Positions 17,202-27,010 of a DNA stretch of 64,000 nt are shown one piece after another. A program made the translations under genes and the position numbers. The notes below the pieces were generated by a model. That model was not told the DNA's origin. It searched no databases and saw only the letters and a program-made list of their open reading frames with translations. Position 1 is the first letter of the stretch. Each line of letters opens with the position of its first letter. The stretch spans positions 1 through 64,000 of the forward strand of contig CABIZO010000003.1 in the NCBI GenBank assembly GCA_902363255.1, in the 5' to 3' direction. This DNA is from Peptostreptococcaceae bacterium (lineage in GTDB: Bacteria; Bacillota; Clostridia; Peptostreptococcales; Peptostreptococcaceae).

Positions 17202-19253
17202 TCATTCTTTTATATTTCTCTTAAAAGTATAATACGTTCCTGCAAAGTAGCACATATAAACACAAATCGTTAAAACAATCCCTGTAATAATACTCAAAAT
17301 GAATAACTTACCACCAATATAAGTAGATATTACATTTTGATACATTAAATAATAGTTATATATGAAAATTCCTACGCCTACCAGTGCAATAGCTATAGGT
17401 ACTACAAAATATATTGAGATTTGCTTTAATACTATCTTATTTATATGCTCTTCCTCAACGCCTAACTTTCTAAGGATGTTAAATCTATCTTTATGTTCAA
17501 TAGAATCTGCAAGTTGTCCAAGGGCAAGCACTGTAAAACTTATGGTAAGTAGAACTATGCATAAATATACTCCAAGGATTCTCATTGCCAAAGTCACATT
17601 TAAAATATCATTTGTTTCAGATGATTTTACTCTTCCATCTATAATACTAGACGTTATATCGAATTCTTTGCTATATTTTTCAACTAATTCCCTATTATTT
17701 TCTTTAAACCATTTTTCAATATATTCATATTCAAAATTCGCTGCATCTTCAAAGCTCATTTCATTATTTAGATTAGCTAAAAAATTAGTTTCTGCTAGAG
17801 TAAGATCCTTACACACCTTATCTGGCAAAATAATAATATTATAAGAATAAAAATCATATATTCCTTCCCCGATTGATTCTTGGTGACGTGAGTCTTTACT
17901 AATATTAAAAATCTCTCCATTAACATTTAAATGTTTATTCTTTGCTAAAAAATTGCTTATCTCAGCATCATTAGCCACACTATGCCATTGTATTGTGAAC
18001 TCATTTTCTTTAAGATTTATTTTTTCATAGCCTAACATAGTTCTTAATTTGTTAAAATCACTTAAGCTTATTGCTAACATAGGTGAATTATTCCTATCCC
18101 CAGTATAAAACTCATCTTTATCTATAAAATATTTTTCAACTTGGCAATAACTTTTTACACCATAACCTTCATCATTTAAATGTTGCACAACCTCACCATA
18201 ATCTAACTTTGGTATATCTTTCATATCAAAATTATAACTATAGTTATTTCTTATATCAATATCATAAGGAACCCTCATATCTAAATATCCCAATGACCAC
18301 TGTGCCATTGCAAGTGTCATAATAAAACTTATCATAGCCCCTAAAAAAGTCATTGATATTGTTGCCATTAATATTGGTGCTGTCTTTATTTTAGATACAA
18401 TACTTCCTATTAAAAATAAATTTGTTCCTTCATACTTAAAGTTAATACATTTATCCTTTATATATATTAAAATGTAGGAAATAGAGTAAAATAGTGCATA
18501 AGTACCCATAATAAAACTTACTAATGATACACCTATATAAATCAGTGATTTTATACTATAATCAATTTCTGCATTTATTAATTCAAAAGTACAGTATCCA
18601 CATACCATATATAATAATATTGATAATGCAAATATTACACCATATACTTTTCCACTTCTTCTAAACTGAAACTCTACTTGTTTATTTGCATTTAACATAT
18701 CTATTAGTTTTATTTTTCTTAATACGGAAACATTATACAAACCTATTATGCAAAACATGGATATAAAGAATATAAATGTAATGGCCACTGTATCCATATA
18801 TAATCTTAAGGTAAATACTACTTCTTGATTTACACTTACTAAAACCAACGCTGTGATAACTTGTGAAAACAAGGTTCCCACAAATATACCTGCTATTATT
18901 GCCAATGTCCCAATTATAAGTGTTTCAATAAAAAACATGAATGCAATACTCTTTTGTTCTGCTCCAAGTAGTATATATGTTGCAAACTCTCTTTGACGTC
19001 GTCTTATCATATATTGGTTCACATATGCTATAAGTAAAATTAAAATTGCTGTAATTACATAAGTAGAGTACTTTAATATTAGTTGTAAAGCTCTAAAATT
19101 ATAAGATTCCTCTGTGATAAGTTCGTAACTAGAGCTGGAAAGTGATGTTATTGCATAAAACAAACTTACACATATTGTTATAGTTATAAAATAAATTAAA
19201 TAATCTTTTATAGATTTCTTCGCATTACTTTTGGCTAATTTAGCGTACATCTC
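17202..19253 (-). CDS. BceB-like FtsX permease of a peptide-antibiotic ABC transporter
   Basis: A permease of about 683 residues with ten predicted membrane spans and a large extracytoplasmic domain of some 200 residues between spans 7 and 8 (from about VPYDIDIRNNYSY to EKYSKEFDITSS), as in BceB, VraG and PsdB. Together with BceA it senses and detoxifies cell-wall-active peptides such as bacitracin. The start is uncertain: MYAKLAKSNAKKSIKDYL (ATG 19253) fits family N-termini, while ATG 19259 and two GTG codons lie just upstream; AGGTGG is present before all. It overlaps the ATPase gene. Confidence 0.87.
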   Translation of the reverse strand, partial: EMYAKLAKSNAKKSIKDYLIYFITITICVSLFYAITSLSSSSYELITEESYNFRALQLILKYSTYVITAILILLIAYVNQYMIRRRQREFATYILLGAEQKSIAFMFFIETLIIGTLAIIAGIFVGTLFSQVITALVLVSVNQEVVFTLRLYMDTVAITFIFFISMFCIIGLYNVSVLRKIKLIDMLNANKQVEFQFRRSGKVYGVIFALSILLYMVCGYCTFELINAEIDYSIKSLIYIGVSLVSFIMGTYALFYSISYILIYIKDKCINFKYEGTNLFLIGSIVSKIKTAPILMATISMTFLGAMISFIMTLAMAQWSLGYLDMRVPYDIDIRNNYSYNFDMKDIPKLDYGEVVQHLNDEGYGVKSYCQVEKYFIDKDEFYTGDRNNSPMLAISLSDFNKLRTMLGYEKINLKENEFTIQWHSVANDAEISNFLAKNKHLNVNGEIFNISKDSRHQESIGEGIYDFYSYNIIILPDKVCKDLTLAETNFLANLNNEMSFEDAANFEYEYIEKWFKENNRELVEKYSKEFDITSSIIDGRVKSSETNDILNVTLAMRILGVYLCIVLLTISFTVLALGQLADSIEHKDRFNILRKLGVEEEHINKIVLKQISIYFVVPIAIALVGVGIFIYNYYLMYQNVISTYIGGKLFILSIITGIVLTICVYMCYFAGTYYTFKRNIKE

Positions 19254-20016
19254 TAACATCACCACCTAATAATGCTACCACATCTAATATTTTATTAAAA
19301 AATTGTCTACGTGTATTTTCACCTCTCACTAACTCTGTAAATATCTTACCATCCTTGATAAATAATATCCTATTACAATAACTAGCCGTAAAAGAATCAT
19401 GAGTTACCATCAAAATAGTTGCTCCCAAATCTTTATTTAAATTTGCCATCATTTCTATTAACATTTGTGCTGATTTAGAATCAAGTGCTCCTGTTGGTTC
19501 ATCAGCTAATATTAGTTTTGGATTTGTTACCAATGCCCTTGCACAGGCAGTCCTTTGTTTTTGACCTCCTGATACTTCATAAGGATACTTGCCTAGTAAC
19601 TCCTCTATTCCCAGTTCCTTTGCCACTGCCAACACTTTGCCATCTATTTCACTTTTTTTAGTCTTGTTAATCGTAAGTGCCAATGCAATATTTTCATGTA
19701 TAGTTAACGTATCTAATAAGTTGAACTCCTGGAATATAAATCCTAAATTTTCTCTTCTAAACTTTGCTATATTCTTGGGATTTATCTCTGTTAAATCTTT
19801 TCCATCTAAATAAATATTACCTGAACTCACATCATCAATAGTTGCTATCATATTTAATAATGTTGTTTTTCCCGAACCTGATGGTCCCATTATTCCCACA
19901 AATTCACTTTTTTTCACATCAAAGCTTACATCATCTATGGCCTTAACTATATTCCCTTTATTACCATAATATTTTTCTATTTTATTTATTTTTAATATTT
20001 CTTTCATATTTATCAC
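19240..20016 (-). CDS. BceA-like ABC transporter ATPase
   Basis: A 258-residue ATPase with Walker A GPSGSGKTTLLN, signature VSGGQKQRTACARAL, Walker B LILADEPTGALDS and switch MVTHDSF, closest to BceA/VraF. It partners the overlapping permease. It is separated from the kinase gene by an 84-base gap that contains a BceR-like operator, so it probably has its own inducible promoter besides read-through from the regulator genes. GAGGTGAT precedes the ATG. Confidence 0.9.
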   Translation of the reverse strand: MINMKEILKINKIEKYYGNKGNIVKAIDDVSFDVKKSEFVGIMGPSGSGKTTLLNMIATIDDVSSGNIYLDGKDLTEINPKNIAKFRRENLGFIFQEFNLLDTLTIHENIALALTINKTKKSEIDGKVLAVAKELGIEELLGKYPYEVSGGQKQRTACARALVTNPKLILADEPTGALDSKSAQMLIEMMANLNKDLGATILMVTHDSFTASYCNRILFIKDGKIFTELVRGENTRRQFFNKILDVVALLGGDVRDVR

Positions 20017-20073
20017 CTCGATGATATTTTAACTTATAAGTAACTTCCTTAATTCGATTTAATCTTACTTTTA

Positions 20074-20091
20074 GGTGACAATCTCGTAACA
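20074..20091 (-). promoter_or_regulatory. BceR-like operator ahead of the transporter genes
   Basis: On the minus strand TGTTACGAGATTGTCACC, which matches the remembered B. subtilis BceR box TGTGACGAAAATGTCACA at 14 of 18 positions and keeps the imperfect inverted-repeat form. It sits ten bases after the kinase stop and 58 bases before the ATPase start, the expected place for inducible control. Confidence 0.6.
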
Positions 20092-20100
20092 TTAACTGAA

Positions 20101-21111
20101 TTAAAACTTACAAAAGCTTCCCTTTGGAAAAGTTATTATTACCTTTGTATAACTATTCATTTTAGATTCTATGTCTATTAATAAACCTAATTTATCACAT
20201 AGTTTGTTGCATAAATATAGTCCCATGCCTGTAGATTTACTATTTATTCGTCCAATATTTCCTGTAAATCCTTTTTCAAAAACTCTATCTATTTCATTAC
20301 TTGGTATGCCTATTCCGTTGTCCTCAATAATTAATCTAGTACCATTTTTTATATCAATTGCATCTATCTTAATTTTGGGACACTCATTTTGTCTGTATTT
20401 TATAGCATTTACTATTATCTGATTTAAAATAAATTCAAGCCATTTACTATCTGAGAATACCTGTTTATCTATATCATTTATTTCAAGATCTATATTATTT
20501 AAAATAAATCCTCGTTTGTTTCTTGTAATTACACTATGTACACAACTTTGCAAACTTATTTCTTTTATAAGGTAATCTTTGTCTACATCTTCACTTCTTG
20601 CATAAAACAAAGCTTGTTCCACATATCTATCTATTTCTTCTAACTGAATAAGTACTTCTGATGATTTCGCTGTTCTATTGTTTTCTTCAATTAATTTTAT
20701 AAGTGATATGGGTGTCTTTACTTCATGAATCCATTGTTCTATGTACTCTTTATAATCTTTAAGCCTAGATTTTTCTTTGTTAATTTCTTCTCTCATTGAT
20801 TTACTTGATTTTTTTAATAGATAATAGTAAGGTTTAGCTTCAACAAAAGGTGGCTCTTTTAACACTTCACTTATTAAGAACTTTTTATCAATACTTGCTA
20901 CACTTTTTTCTATGATTTCAAAATAAGCTCTCCTCTTTCTATAGGCAAACATAAAATATACAAATAAAAAAATAATCCATGCAATTGCTATAGTTATTAT
21001 AACTTTAAATTTATTTCCCACACTCAAAAGAAAAACTGATAACGTTATTAAAGCTATAATATTTAAAAATATTATAGCTACTCTACTTTTCAAATAATCT
21101 TTTAAACTCAT
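20101..21111 (-). CDS. BceS-like intramembrane-sensing histidine kinase
   Basis: A 336-residue kinase with two adjacent membrane helices (about residues 12-31 and 34-53) and almost no extracellular loop, the hallmark of BceS kinases that sense through their ABC transporter. The H-box WIHEVKTPISLIK, N-box NQIIVNAIKY, G1 DNGIGIP and G2 STGMGLYL are intact. Its ATG overlaps the response regulator stop (ATGA). Confidence 0.9.
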   Translation of the reverse strand: MSLKDYLKSRVAIIFLNIIALITLSVFLLSVGNKFKVIITIAIAWIIFLFVYFMFAYRKRRAYFEIIEKSVASIDKKFLISEVLKEPPFVEAKPYYYLLKKSSKSMREEINKEKSRLKDYKEYIEQWIHEVKTPISLIKLIEENNRTAKSSEVLIQLEEIDRYVEQALFYARSEDVDKDYLIKEISLQSCVHSVITRNKRGFILNNIDLEINDIDKQVFSDSKWLEFILNQIIVNAIKYRQNECPKIKIDAIDIKNGTRLIIEDNGIGIPSNEIDRVFEKGFTGNIGRINSKSTGMGLYLCNKLCDKLGLLIDIESKMNSYTKVIITFPKGSFCKF

Positions 21112-21776
21112 ATAATATAACCTTGTCCTCTTTTAGTTTTTATAAAATCTTTCAAACCTATCTCTTCAATTTTATTTCTTATTCTAGTTATATTAACTGT
21201 AAGTGTGTTATCATTTACAAACATAGCGCTATCCCATAAATACTCCATAATATCCACCCTGGATACAATTTTACCTTTATTTATTAATAGATAATAAAGT
21301 ATCTTCAGTTCATTCTTTGTAAGTTCTATATTCTTTTGATCATGCTCAATTGTGCTAGATAAAATATTTAGCGTTAATCCATTGTACTCGATTACATCCA
21401 TATTAGAGTTATTTGGATAAGCTCTTTTAAGAAGGGCATTTATTCTAGCCAAAAGTATTTGAGTATTGTATGGTTTTGTAATAAAATCATCTCCACCTAA
21501 TGTAATTGACATAAGTTCATCTATATTTGTATTTCTACTTGTTATAAATATTATTGGTATATTTGAAAAACTTCGTATCTCTGTACATATCTTAAATCCA
21601 TCATCATTGGGTAAATTTATATCTAATAAAATTAGGTCTGGACTACTTTCTTTTACTATTTGTGGTATTTTATTAAAATCTTTTGGTTTTAAGATTGAGT
21701 ATCCCTTTGCCATTAGTAAATTCCCTATTTCATTTTGTAATTGTTCATTATCATCTACTACCATTATTGTAAACAT
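21108..21776 (-). CDS. BceR-like OmpR-family response regulator
   Basis: A 222-residue regulator: receiver domain with the acidic pair VVDDNE, phospho-acceptor Asp in LILLDINLPNDDGF and switch residues in FITSRNT and KPYNTQ; then a winged-helix DNA-binding domain (ELTKNELKILYYLLINKG to KTKRGQGYII). It is the first gene of the four-gene Bce module and is expected to bind the box at 20074-20091. A GGAG site lies ahead of the ATG. Confidence 0.9.
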   Translation of the reverse strand: MFTIMVVDDNEQLQNEIGNLLMAKGYSILKPKDFNKIPQIVKESSPDLILLDINLPNDDGFKICTEIRSFSNIPIIFITSRNTNIDELMSITLGGDDFITKPYNTQILLARINALLKRAYPNNSNMDVIEYNGLTLNILSSTIEHDQKNIELTKNELKILYYLLINKGKIVSRVDIMEYLWDSAMFVNDNTLTVNITRIRNKIEEIGLKDFIKTKRGQGYII

Positions 21777-21859
21777 ACTTTTTTCTCCATATATAATTTT
21801 TTATCTTATTAATTATATTATATTAATAATTAGATAACTTCAACTTAATGAAAATTTAC

Positions 21860-22087
21860 CTACTTAAATTTTACTGGTAATAAACCAAAAGAAAACTTTT
21901 TAATTAATGATTCGTATTCTTCTTTATCAAAAACATCACCCTTATATAAAACATCATAAATATCCTCTTTATCTTTAATCTTATATCCTGAATCAGCAAA
22001 TCCATTTTTGAAGTAAAATTTTTGACGACTTAATCTTTGCTCATAATTATCATATTTTTCATCAACTGTTTCTATATTTATATCAAA
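21860..22087 (-). pseudogene. GNAT acetyltransferase, C-terminal fragment
   Basis: On the minus strand an open 75-residue stretch without start codon contains RQKFYFKNGFADSGYKIKDK and SLIKKFSFGLLPVKF, the ending of a GNAT-type acetyltransferase (the YxKxGF core is visible). The acetyl-CoA-binding part is gone and the 5' side runs into a dispersed repeat at about 22100-22140. Confidence 0.6.
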
Positions 22088-22172
22088 AGTCTATTTATTT
22101 CATATTTTTTAACAATTGTGAACCTATTGTATCATAAATTTTAATATATTTAATAAGTAATACTTTAAAATT

Positions 22173-22275
22173 AGGCTATGCTTTAATACAATGTTGATTT
22201 TAAGAACTATTTTAGTAACAAAAAATAGGGTCATATGATATGTTCCTATTTTTGTTCACAATATATTAAAATTGT
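22173..22275 (+). repeat. Dispersed repeat block with hairpin (short form)
   Basis: GGCTATGCTTTAATACAATG, then TGATTTTAAGAAC, a hairpin AAAAATAGG/CCTATTTTTG and GTTCACAATATATTAAAATT. The same order (start block, hairpin, GTTCA motif) occurs, reversed, at 3835-3940. Confidence 0.55.
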
Positions 22276-22326
22276 TTGCAATATAATGCTTGTAATTCTA
22301 AACCAAGCATTATATTGAACCTTAGT

Positions 22327-23271
22327 TTACTTTACACCATTTTTATTTATATAAGAATTTTTATGTTTTATTTTTTTAAAAAAATTACTGATAATTATTA
22401 GTATTAAGTAAATAGGAACTGCTATTAATAGTATCGCATAAAAATCACGAGATGCTGAATATGATGATGAATTAAAGCCTTTAATACATATGTGTCCTAG
22501 AATATAAGATACAGGGATGAATAAAATTTTCATTATAACATTTTGTGATTTTTTCCATTTAAATGTTGCTAACAAAGCAACTAAAAATACACCAGTTAAT
22601 ACTATTGCAATTAATAAATAATAAGAAAGTACTAGTCTAGGTAGTGTAACGACTCCACCATTGCCAGTTATACTTTCCCCATAAATTAAAACATCTCCTG
22701 ATCCTTCTGCCGAAGAGTAGCCACCTCTATTATCTGAATAATAGTATATAGAGTTAACTTTTTCCCCATTAGGATTTAAGGCTAAAGTACCAAGACTCTT
22801 ATTGCCAATTTTATTATTCCAAGTAGTTTCCCATGTAGTTATATGATATATATAACCTGAACCATTGTCAGAAGAATACTTACTTATATCATAACCAGAT
22901 ACGTTATCTTTAAAGTCAATGAATATGGTTCCATTATCACTTTCCTTAACAGATACAACATCTTTAGAGTATGGTATATAGATTGGTTGAGTTAAATAGT
23001 TAACAGCTGATATTAGAAATATACTAGTCAACACTATTGAAAAAATAATTGATTTAAACTTCTCTCTAAATAATTTGTTTTTTACTTTTTTAATCCCGTT
23101 AGTATTTATATCTATTGGTATATTTCTAGGAGATTTCATTTCTTCTAATTCTTTCTTGCAGTCTATACATTCATCGACGTGTTCTTCTATAAGAACTCTT
23201 GTATCTTCACTTACAATATTTTCGATATACAAAGGTAATATATCTTTTATAACGTTACATTTTATTTTCAT
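22327..23271 (-). CDS. Anti-sigma factor with zinc-binding N-terminus
   Basis: A 314-residue membrane protein. The N-terminus has the ZAS-type anti-sigma motif H-x3-C-x2-C (His31, Cys35, Cys38) preceded by LPLYIENIVSEDTRVLIEEH. One membrane span at about 76-95 leads to an extracytoplasmic domain of about 120 residues, followed by further spans in the last 100 residues. Its ATG starts two bases after the stop of the ECF sigma gene, whose last codons supply the GGAGG site, so it should hold that sigma factor inactive until an envelope signal arrives. Confidence 0.82.
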   Translation of the reverse strand: MKIKCNVIKDILPLYIENIVSEDTRVLIEEHVDECIDCKKELEEMKSPRNIPIDINTNGIKKVKNKLFREKFKSIIFSIVLTSIFLISAVNYLTQPIYIPYSKDVVSVKESDNGTIFIDFKDNVSGYDISKYSSDNGSGYIYHITTWETTWNNKIGNKSLGTLALNPNGEKVNSIYYYSDNRGGYSSAEGSGDVLIYGESITGNGGVVTLPRLVLSYYLLIAIVLTGVFLVALLATFKWKKSQNVIMKILFIPVSYILGHICIKGFNSSSYSASRDFYAILLIAVPIYLILIIISNFFKKIKHKNSYINKNGVK

Positions 23272-23273
23272 AG

Positions 23274-23753
23274 TTACTCCTCCAATTTATTTTTAATTTT
23301 TTTTCTGGCTCTGTGATAAGTGACACAAGCCCAATTTTCATTTTTTTGAAAAAGTGAACCAATCTGCTTAAAGCTTAATCCACTAAAAGTACGTAGGGAA
23401 AATACTTCTTTATATGGCTCATCAATATTATTCAGAATTTCGTGTATTTCCATTGAGGTTTCTTTTGAAAGCATTGATTTTTCAATATTAATATTAGCTT
23501 CTTGTTCCTGAAGTTGCTCTACATAGACTATTTTTTTATTTTTACGTAGGTATGAAAAATAATTATTTTTAGCTATTTGGCATAGCCATACTCTAATATC
23601 ACAAGTACCATTAAAATCATCTATGGATTCAACAGCTTTTAAAAATGTCTCCGAAGTAATATCTTCTGCTATTTGAGAATCCTTTGATAAACTTTTGATG
23701 TATAAATAAACATCACGGAAATAGGTATTATATATATCTTCAAAGTCTGTCAC
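23274..23753 (-). CDS. ECF-type sigma-70 factor
   Basis: A 159-residue group 4 sigma factor: region 2 (YNTYFRDVYLYIKSLSKDSQ through ITSETFLKAVESID and IRVWLCQIAKNNYFSYLRKN) and region 4 (EPYKEVFSLRTFSGLSFKQI, then VTYHRARKKIKNKLEE). The start is a GTG with AGGAGGTG nine bases before it. The downstream gene encodes its anti-sigma factor. The target promoter cannot be read here. Confidence 0.87.
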   Translation of the reverse strand: MTDFEDIYNTYFRDVYLYIKSLSKDSQIAEDITSETFLKAVESIDDFNGTCDIRVWLCQIAKNNYFSYLRKNKKIVYVEQLQEQEANINIEKSMLSKETSMEIHEILNNIDEPYKEVFSLRTFSGLSFKQIGSLFQKNENWACVTYHRARKKIKNKLEE

Positions 23754-23831
23754 TTTTTCACCTCCTTATATATAAGACGCACACATTTCAAATATCTTAC
23801 AATTAATTTTAAAAATATTTATTTATAAAAT

Positions 23832-23860
23832 TAATGGAGCATATTGAAATGCTCCATCTA
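23832..23860. terminator. Palindromic hairpin upstream of the ECF sigma gene
   Basis: ATGGAGCAT-ATTGA-ATGCTCCAT forms a perfect nine-base stem, with AT-rich flanks. It lies about 80 bases upstream of the GTG on the sigma gene side, so it could be an operator or the end of a lost gene. The rest of 23861-24016 shows no gene. Confidence 0.4.
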
Positions 23861-24016
23861 CATTAGGGTATCTTAATACGAATTTTTTATATGTTTTAAT
23901 AAATTAGACCATAATTAAATAATCTATTCTTAGAATAAATATACGTTTATCAATATAATATAGGCATAGTACTTTCAGAGAAAGAAGAATGTAAACAAAA
24001 ATTTAATGAGAAATTT

Positions 24017-24080
24017 ATAACAATTATGTATTTATTTTTTATTGTATCATTTTAAACATATATCTAAAACAGAGCCTAAA
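24017..24080 (-). repeat. Dispersed intergenic repeat, copy 5 (reverse)
   Basis: Reverse complement: TTAGGCTCTGTTTTAGATAT, then TTTAAAATGATACAATAAAA and TACATAATTGTTATAAATTT. Same block order as copies 1-3. Confidence 0.65.
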
Positions 24081-24126
24081 ATTAAAATAAATTCCCATTT
24101 ATTGATCTGTTCCATAACATTAGAAT

Positions 24127-24495
24127 TTATCTCTCTAGTTCATATCCATTTTTCTCGAGAATTTCTATTGCTTTTTTAAAGTTGTTTTCCTTTATTAAAA
24201 TATAATCTGTGTTATATGTGGATATGGCAAATATACCTATTTCATTGTCTGCCAATAAAGTTGATATTTTAGATAATATTCCTATAAGAGAAAAATCTAA
24301 CATCCCCTGTATTCTAAATGCTTTCCATCCATTATCACATTCAATTGTATTGTTAGGTACTAAATTTGTACTACATACTAGGGATAGTTCTTCATCTGTC
24401 TTCCCCACAAAACAAAACTCATGGGAATAATCCACTTTTGATAAATCCTTTAATTTACACACTGAGAAGTCCTCATCTATTATCTTTAATTTCAT
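24127..24495 (-). CDS. ACT domain protein
   Basis: A 122-residue protein composed of an N-terminal beta-rich half and a C-terminal ACT-type domain (LDFSLIGILSKISTLLADNE, IGIFAISTYNTDYILI). It resembles the short ACT_7 proteins of Clostridia that probably sense an amino acid. No catalytic domain. GGGGAGG precedes the ATG. Located alone between the sigma operon and the phage module. Confidence 0.75.
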   Translation of the reverse strand: MKLKIIDEDFSVCKLKDLSKVDYSHEFCFVGKTDEELSLVCSTNLVPNNTIECDNGWKAFRIQGMLDFSLIGILSKISTLLADNEIGIFAISTYNTDYILIKENNFKKAIEILEKNGYELER

Positions 24496-24672
24496 TTAAT
24501 AATTCCTCCCCTTTAAATACACTTTTATATAAAGCCTTTCAAATACATCTTTATATATATGATATCAAAATTATTTTTCTATGGCACTTTAAACAATTGA
24601 TATTTAAGGGAATGTCCATAATAGACACCCCTTATGTTGTTCATATTCCCACCTTATATTTGAGATAAATTT

Positions 24673-26874
24673 TTATCCCTTCCTATAAAAATCACACTCA
24701 TAACCATCAGCACTAAGTTTCAACCCCTCCGCCCAAGAAGGAACCTTACTCATAATCTCACAAACTTCCTCCACTGAACCGTCCTCACTCTCAATAACCA
24801 CCTCATCATGCACATGCATAACTATGTCATACTCCCTATGGCTCAAATTCTTCATGGCAAAACAAAGCAAATCACGAGAAATGGCCTGTACTATATTTTC
24901 CACAAACTTTGGACCATAACTTTCTATCCTAGTCCACTTCTTAGCACTATTCATCCCATCATAAGTAATTGACATGCCTCCAAATTTATTAGGAACAATT
25001 TCAGGATTTCTGTAACAAAGCTTTCTCCTACTTGGAAGAAGAATAAAAAGCATATTATCTTCATAAAAAATCTTCATATTATAAAGCATAACTGGCTCAC
25101 TGGTTGAAACCACTTGTTTCATTGCTTTATCCATATCCCACCACATTTTAGTAATATTTGTGTTGGAATTTCTCCAGGTTTTCACCAATTTACTAAGTTT
25201 ATCTTCCTTCAATCCTGCATTTAAAGCACCCATAGCTTTCAAGGCTCCAACAGAACCTCCATAACCCAAAGCCAGCTCTGCAACTTTCCCACATTGTCTC
25301 AGATGACTGTATTCTCCATCCTTTTTCACAGGTAATAAAAACATTCTACTGGCAGATGCTGAATACAAATCCTCATTATTTTCAAAAGCCTTAATCCTCC
25401 ATCTTTCATTACAAATCCACGCCAAAACCCTAGCCTCTATGGACGAAAAATCAGCCACTATAAACTTGCATCCCTTCTTTGGAATAAATGCAGTCCTAAC
25501 AAGTTGGGACAACACACTTCCCATACTATCATACAGAAAAGATATAGCTTCACTTTCATTATTTTTCACCAATTCTCTTGCCAACTCCAAATCTTTCAAA
25601 TGATTTTGTGGTAAGTTTTGCACCTGAATAAGTCGTCCTGCATACCTGCCCGTTTTCGTTGCTCCATAAAACTGTATAAGCCCCCTTGCTCGACTGTCTT
25701 TGCACATGACCTTATCCATAGTATGGTATTTTTTCACACTGGACTTGGACAGTTCTTTTCTTATAAGTAGAACTTCTTTGATAGATTCTTTTTTGCTTTC
25801 CTTATTTGAAACTTCTTTACTGGTTGCAATATCCTTATCATTTGAAACTTCTTTACTGATTACAGTATCATTATCATTTGAGATTTCTTTTTTAGTTATG
25901 ATATCGTTATTATTTAAAACTTTTTTATTAATTAGAACATCTTCATCATTTAACTCTACTTTATTGCTTTCATTAACCTCCTCTTCAATTTCTTTTAATA
26001 GTTTATCTACTCCTCCTTCTGAAAGGGAAGTCACTTGCACCCCTTCCTTCTCCAAGTACATTTTTAGTTGGGCTATGGAATTGGGATTTTCAAGATTTGT
26101 TAATTCCCTTCCTTTTTCAATCATATATTTTTTATATTTTTCATCACAAACTATGGCACTTCTCACAAAATCCCCATCAATCATAATTCCTTTGTCATTA
26201 ATAATCTGATCCAGCTCATAATTTTCCCACTCTCTCTCACTGACAGGGAACTTCTTTAACTTTTGCTGAATCTCCATCTCGCACTCCACATCTCTTTTAT
26301 TATATTCTTTGAATTTCTCCCACTTCTTTTTATTGTGAATAGGTAAATTTCTATTTCTTTTATTGTTGGATTTAGTACAATTAATAGATGAATTTCCACT
26401 TCTTTTATTGCTAGACTCAGTACAATAAGTAGATAAATTCCTACTTTTTTTATCCTTAGATCCAGTACAAAAATACTTAATTAAATCCTTCCCTTCCTTC
26501 AACTTCTGATTTTTAAGATTTAACACTTCACCTACACCCTCCAGCGATAAGGGCAATCCCAAAGTTGCACACCACACCATGGTGCATCTCCATCCTTTTG
26601 GACACAAGTATCTCCCAAAATATTTTGATAAACACACTCTTTCAAAATTTGCATTGAAAGCGTATTTTTCCACCTGATTATCATGCAATCCTTCAATAAC
26701 TTGTGATGGTATTTCTTCTCCTTTTGTTAAATCCACCACCTGCACTTCGCCACCATCTATGGCATAGGCAAATAAAAGTACTTCAAAATCCTCACTTTCC
26801 ACATATTTATAAACCCCACATTTACTAAGATCCACATTACTGTAAGTTTCAATATCTATACTAATACTTTTCAT
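24673..26874 (-). CDS. Phage-type family A DNA polymerase with two tandem-repeat inserts
   Basis: A 733-residue polymerase of phage type. The 3'-5' exonuclease is intact (SIDIETYS with D-x-E, AFNANFERVCL, YNKRDVECEME), as are polymerase motif A (VADFSSIEARVLAWI), the fingers helix (RQCGKVAELALGYGGSVGAL) and motif C (MHVHDEVVIES). Relatives have about 640-650 residues; the excess comes from two repeats, three 15-residue units (about 136-180, within the exonuclease) and four 12-residue units (about 309-356, before the polymerase palm). Both keep frame. It ends the leftward phage replication operon. Confidence 0.88.
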   Translation of the reverse strand: MKSISIDIETYSNVDLSKCGVYKYVESEDFEVLLFAYAIDGGEVQVVDLTKGEEIPSQVIEGLHDNQVEKYAFNANFERVCLSKYFGRYLCPKGWRCTMVWCATLGLPLSLEGVGEVLNLKNQKLKEGKDLIKYFCTGSKDKKSRNLSTYCTESSNKRSGNSSINCTKSNNKRNRNLPIHNKKKWEKFKEYNKRDVECEMEIQQKLKKFPVSEREWENYELDQIINDKGIMIDGDFVRSAIVCDEKYKKYMIEKGRELTNLENPNSIAQLKMYLEKEGVQVTSLSEGGVDKLLKEIEEEVNESNKVELNDEDVLINKKVLNNNDIITKKEISNDNDTVISKEVSNDKDIATSKEVSNKESKKESIKEVLLIRKELSKSSVKKYHTMDKVMCKDSRARGLIQFYGATKTGRYAGRLIQVQNLPQNHLKDLELARELVKNNESEAISFLYDSMGSVLSQLVRTAFIPKKGCKFIVADFSSIEARVLAWICNERWRIKAFENNEDLYSASASRMFLLPVKKDGEYSHLRQCGKVAELALGYGGSVGALKAMGALNAGLKEDKLSKLVKTWRNSNTNITKMWWDMDKAMKQVVSTSEPVMLYNMKIFYEDNMLFILLPSRRKLCYRNPEIVPNKFGGMSITYDGMNSAKKWTRIESYGPKFVENIVQAISRDLLCFAMKNLSHREYDIVMHVHDEVVIESEDGSVEEVCEIMSKVPSWAEGLKLSADGYECDFYRKG
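25805..25948 (-). repeat. Four 36-bp tandem repeats inside the polymerase gene
   Basis: Units begin at 25805, 25841, 25877 and 25913, each starting TTTGAAACTTCTTTA or a variant on the plus strand; units one and two are almost identical. They encode KEVSNDKDIATS-like segments rich in Asn, Asp, Lys and Ser. No frame is lost. Confidence 0.85.
26335..26469 (-). repeat. Three 45-bp tandem repeats inside the polymerase gene
   Basis: Units at 26335, 26380 and 26425, sharing TTCTTTTATTG...GTACA on the plus strand, encode three 15-residue segments of the form CT.S.NKR.RNL...; divergence between units shows the array is not very recent. Confidence 0.85.
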
Positions 26875-27010
26875 TATCTTCTCTCCCTTGTTTAAAATTC
26901 ACTTTACTAAAATTACCTTAATGAACCATAATCAAAAGGCCACAGAATTATCCATGACCTTTCTTTATGTACTTCATGTATTTCATGCACTTAATATATT
27001 TCATATATTT

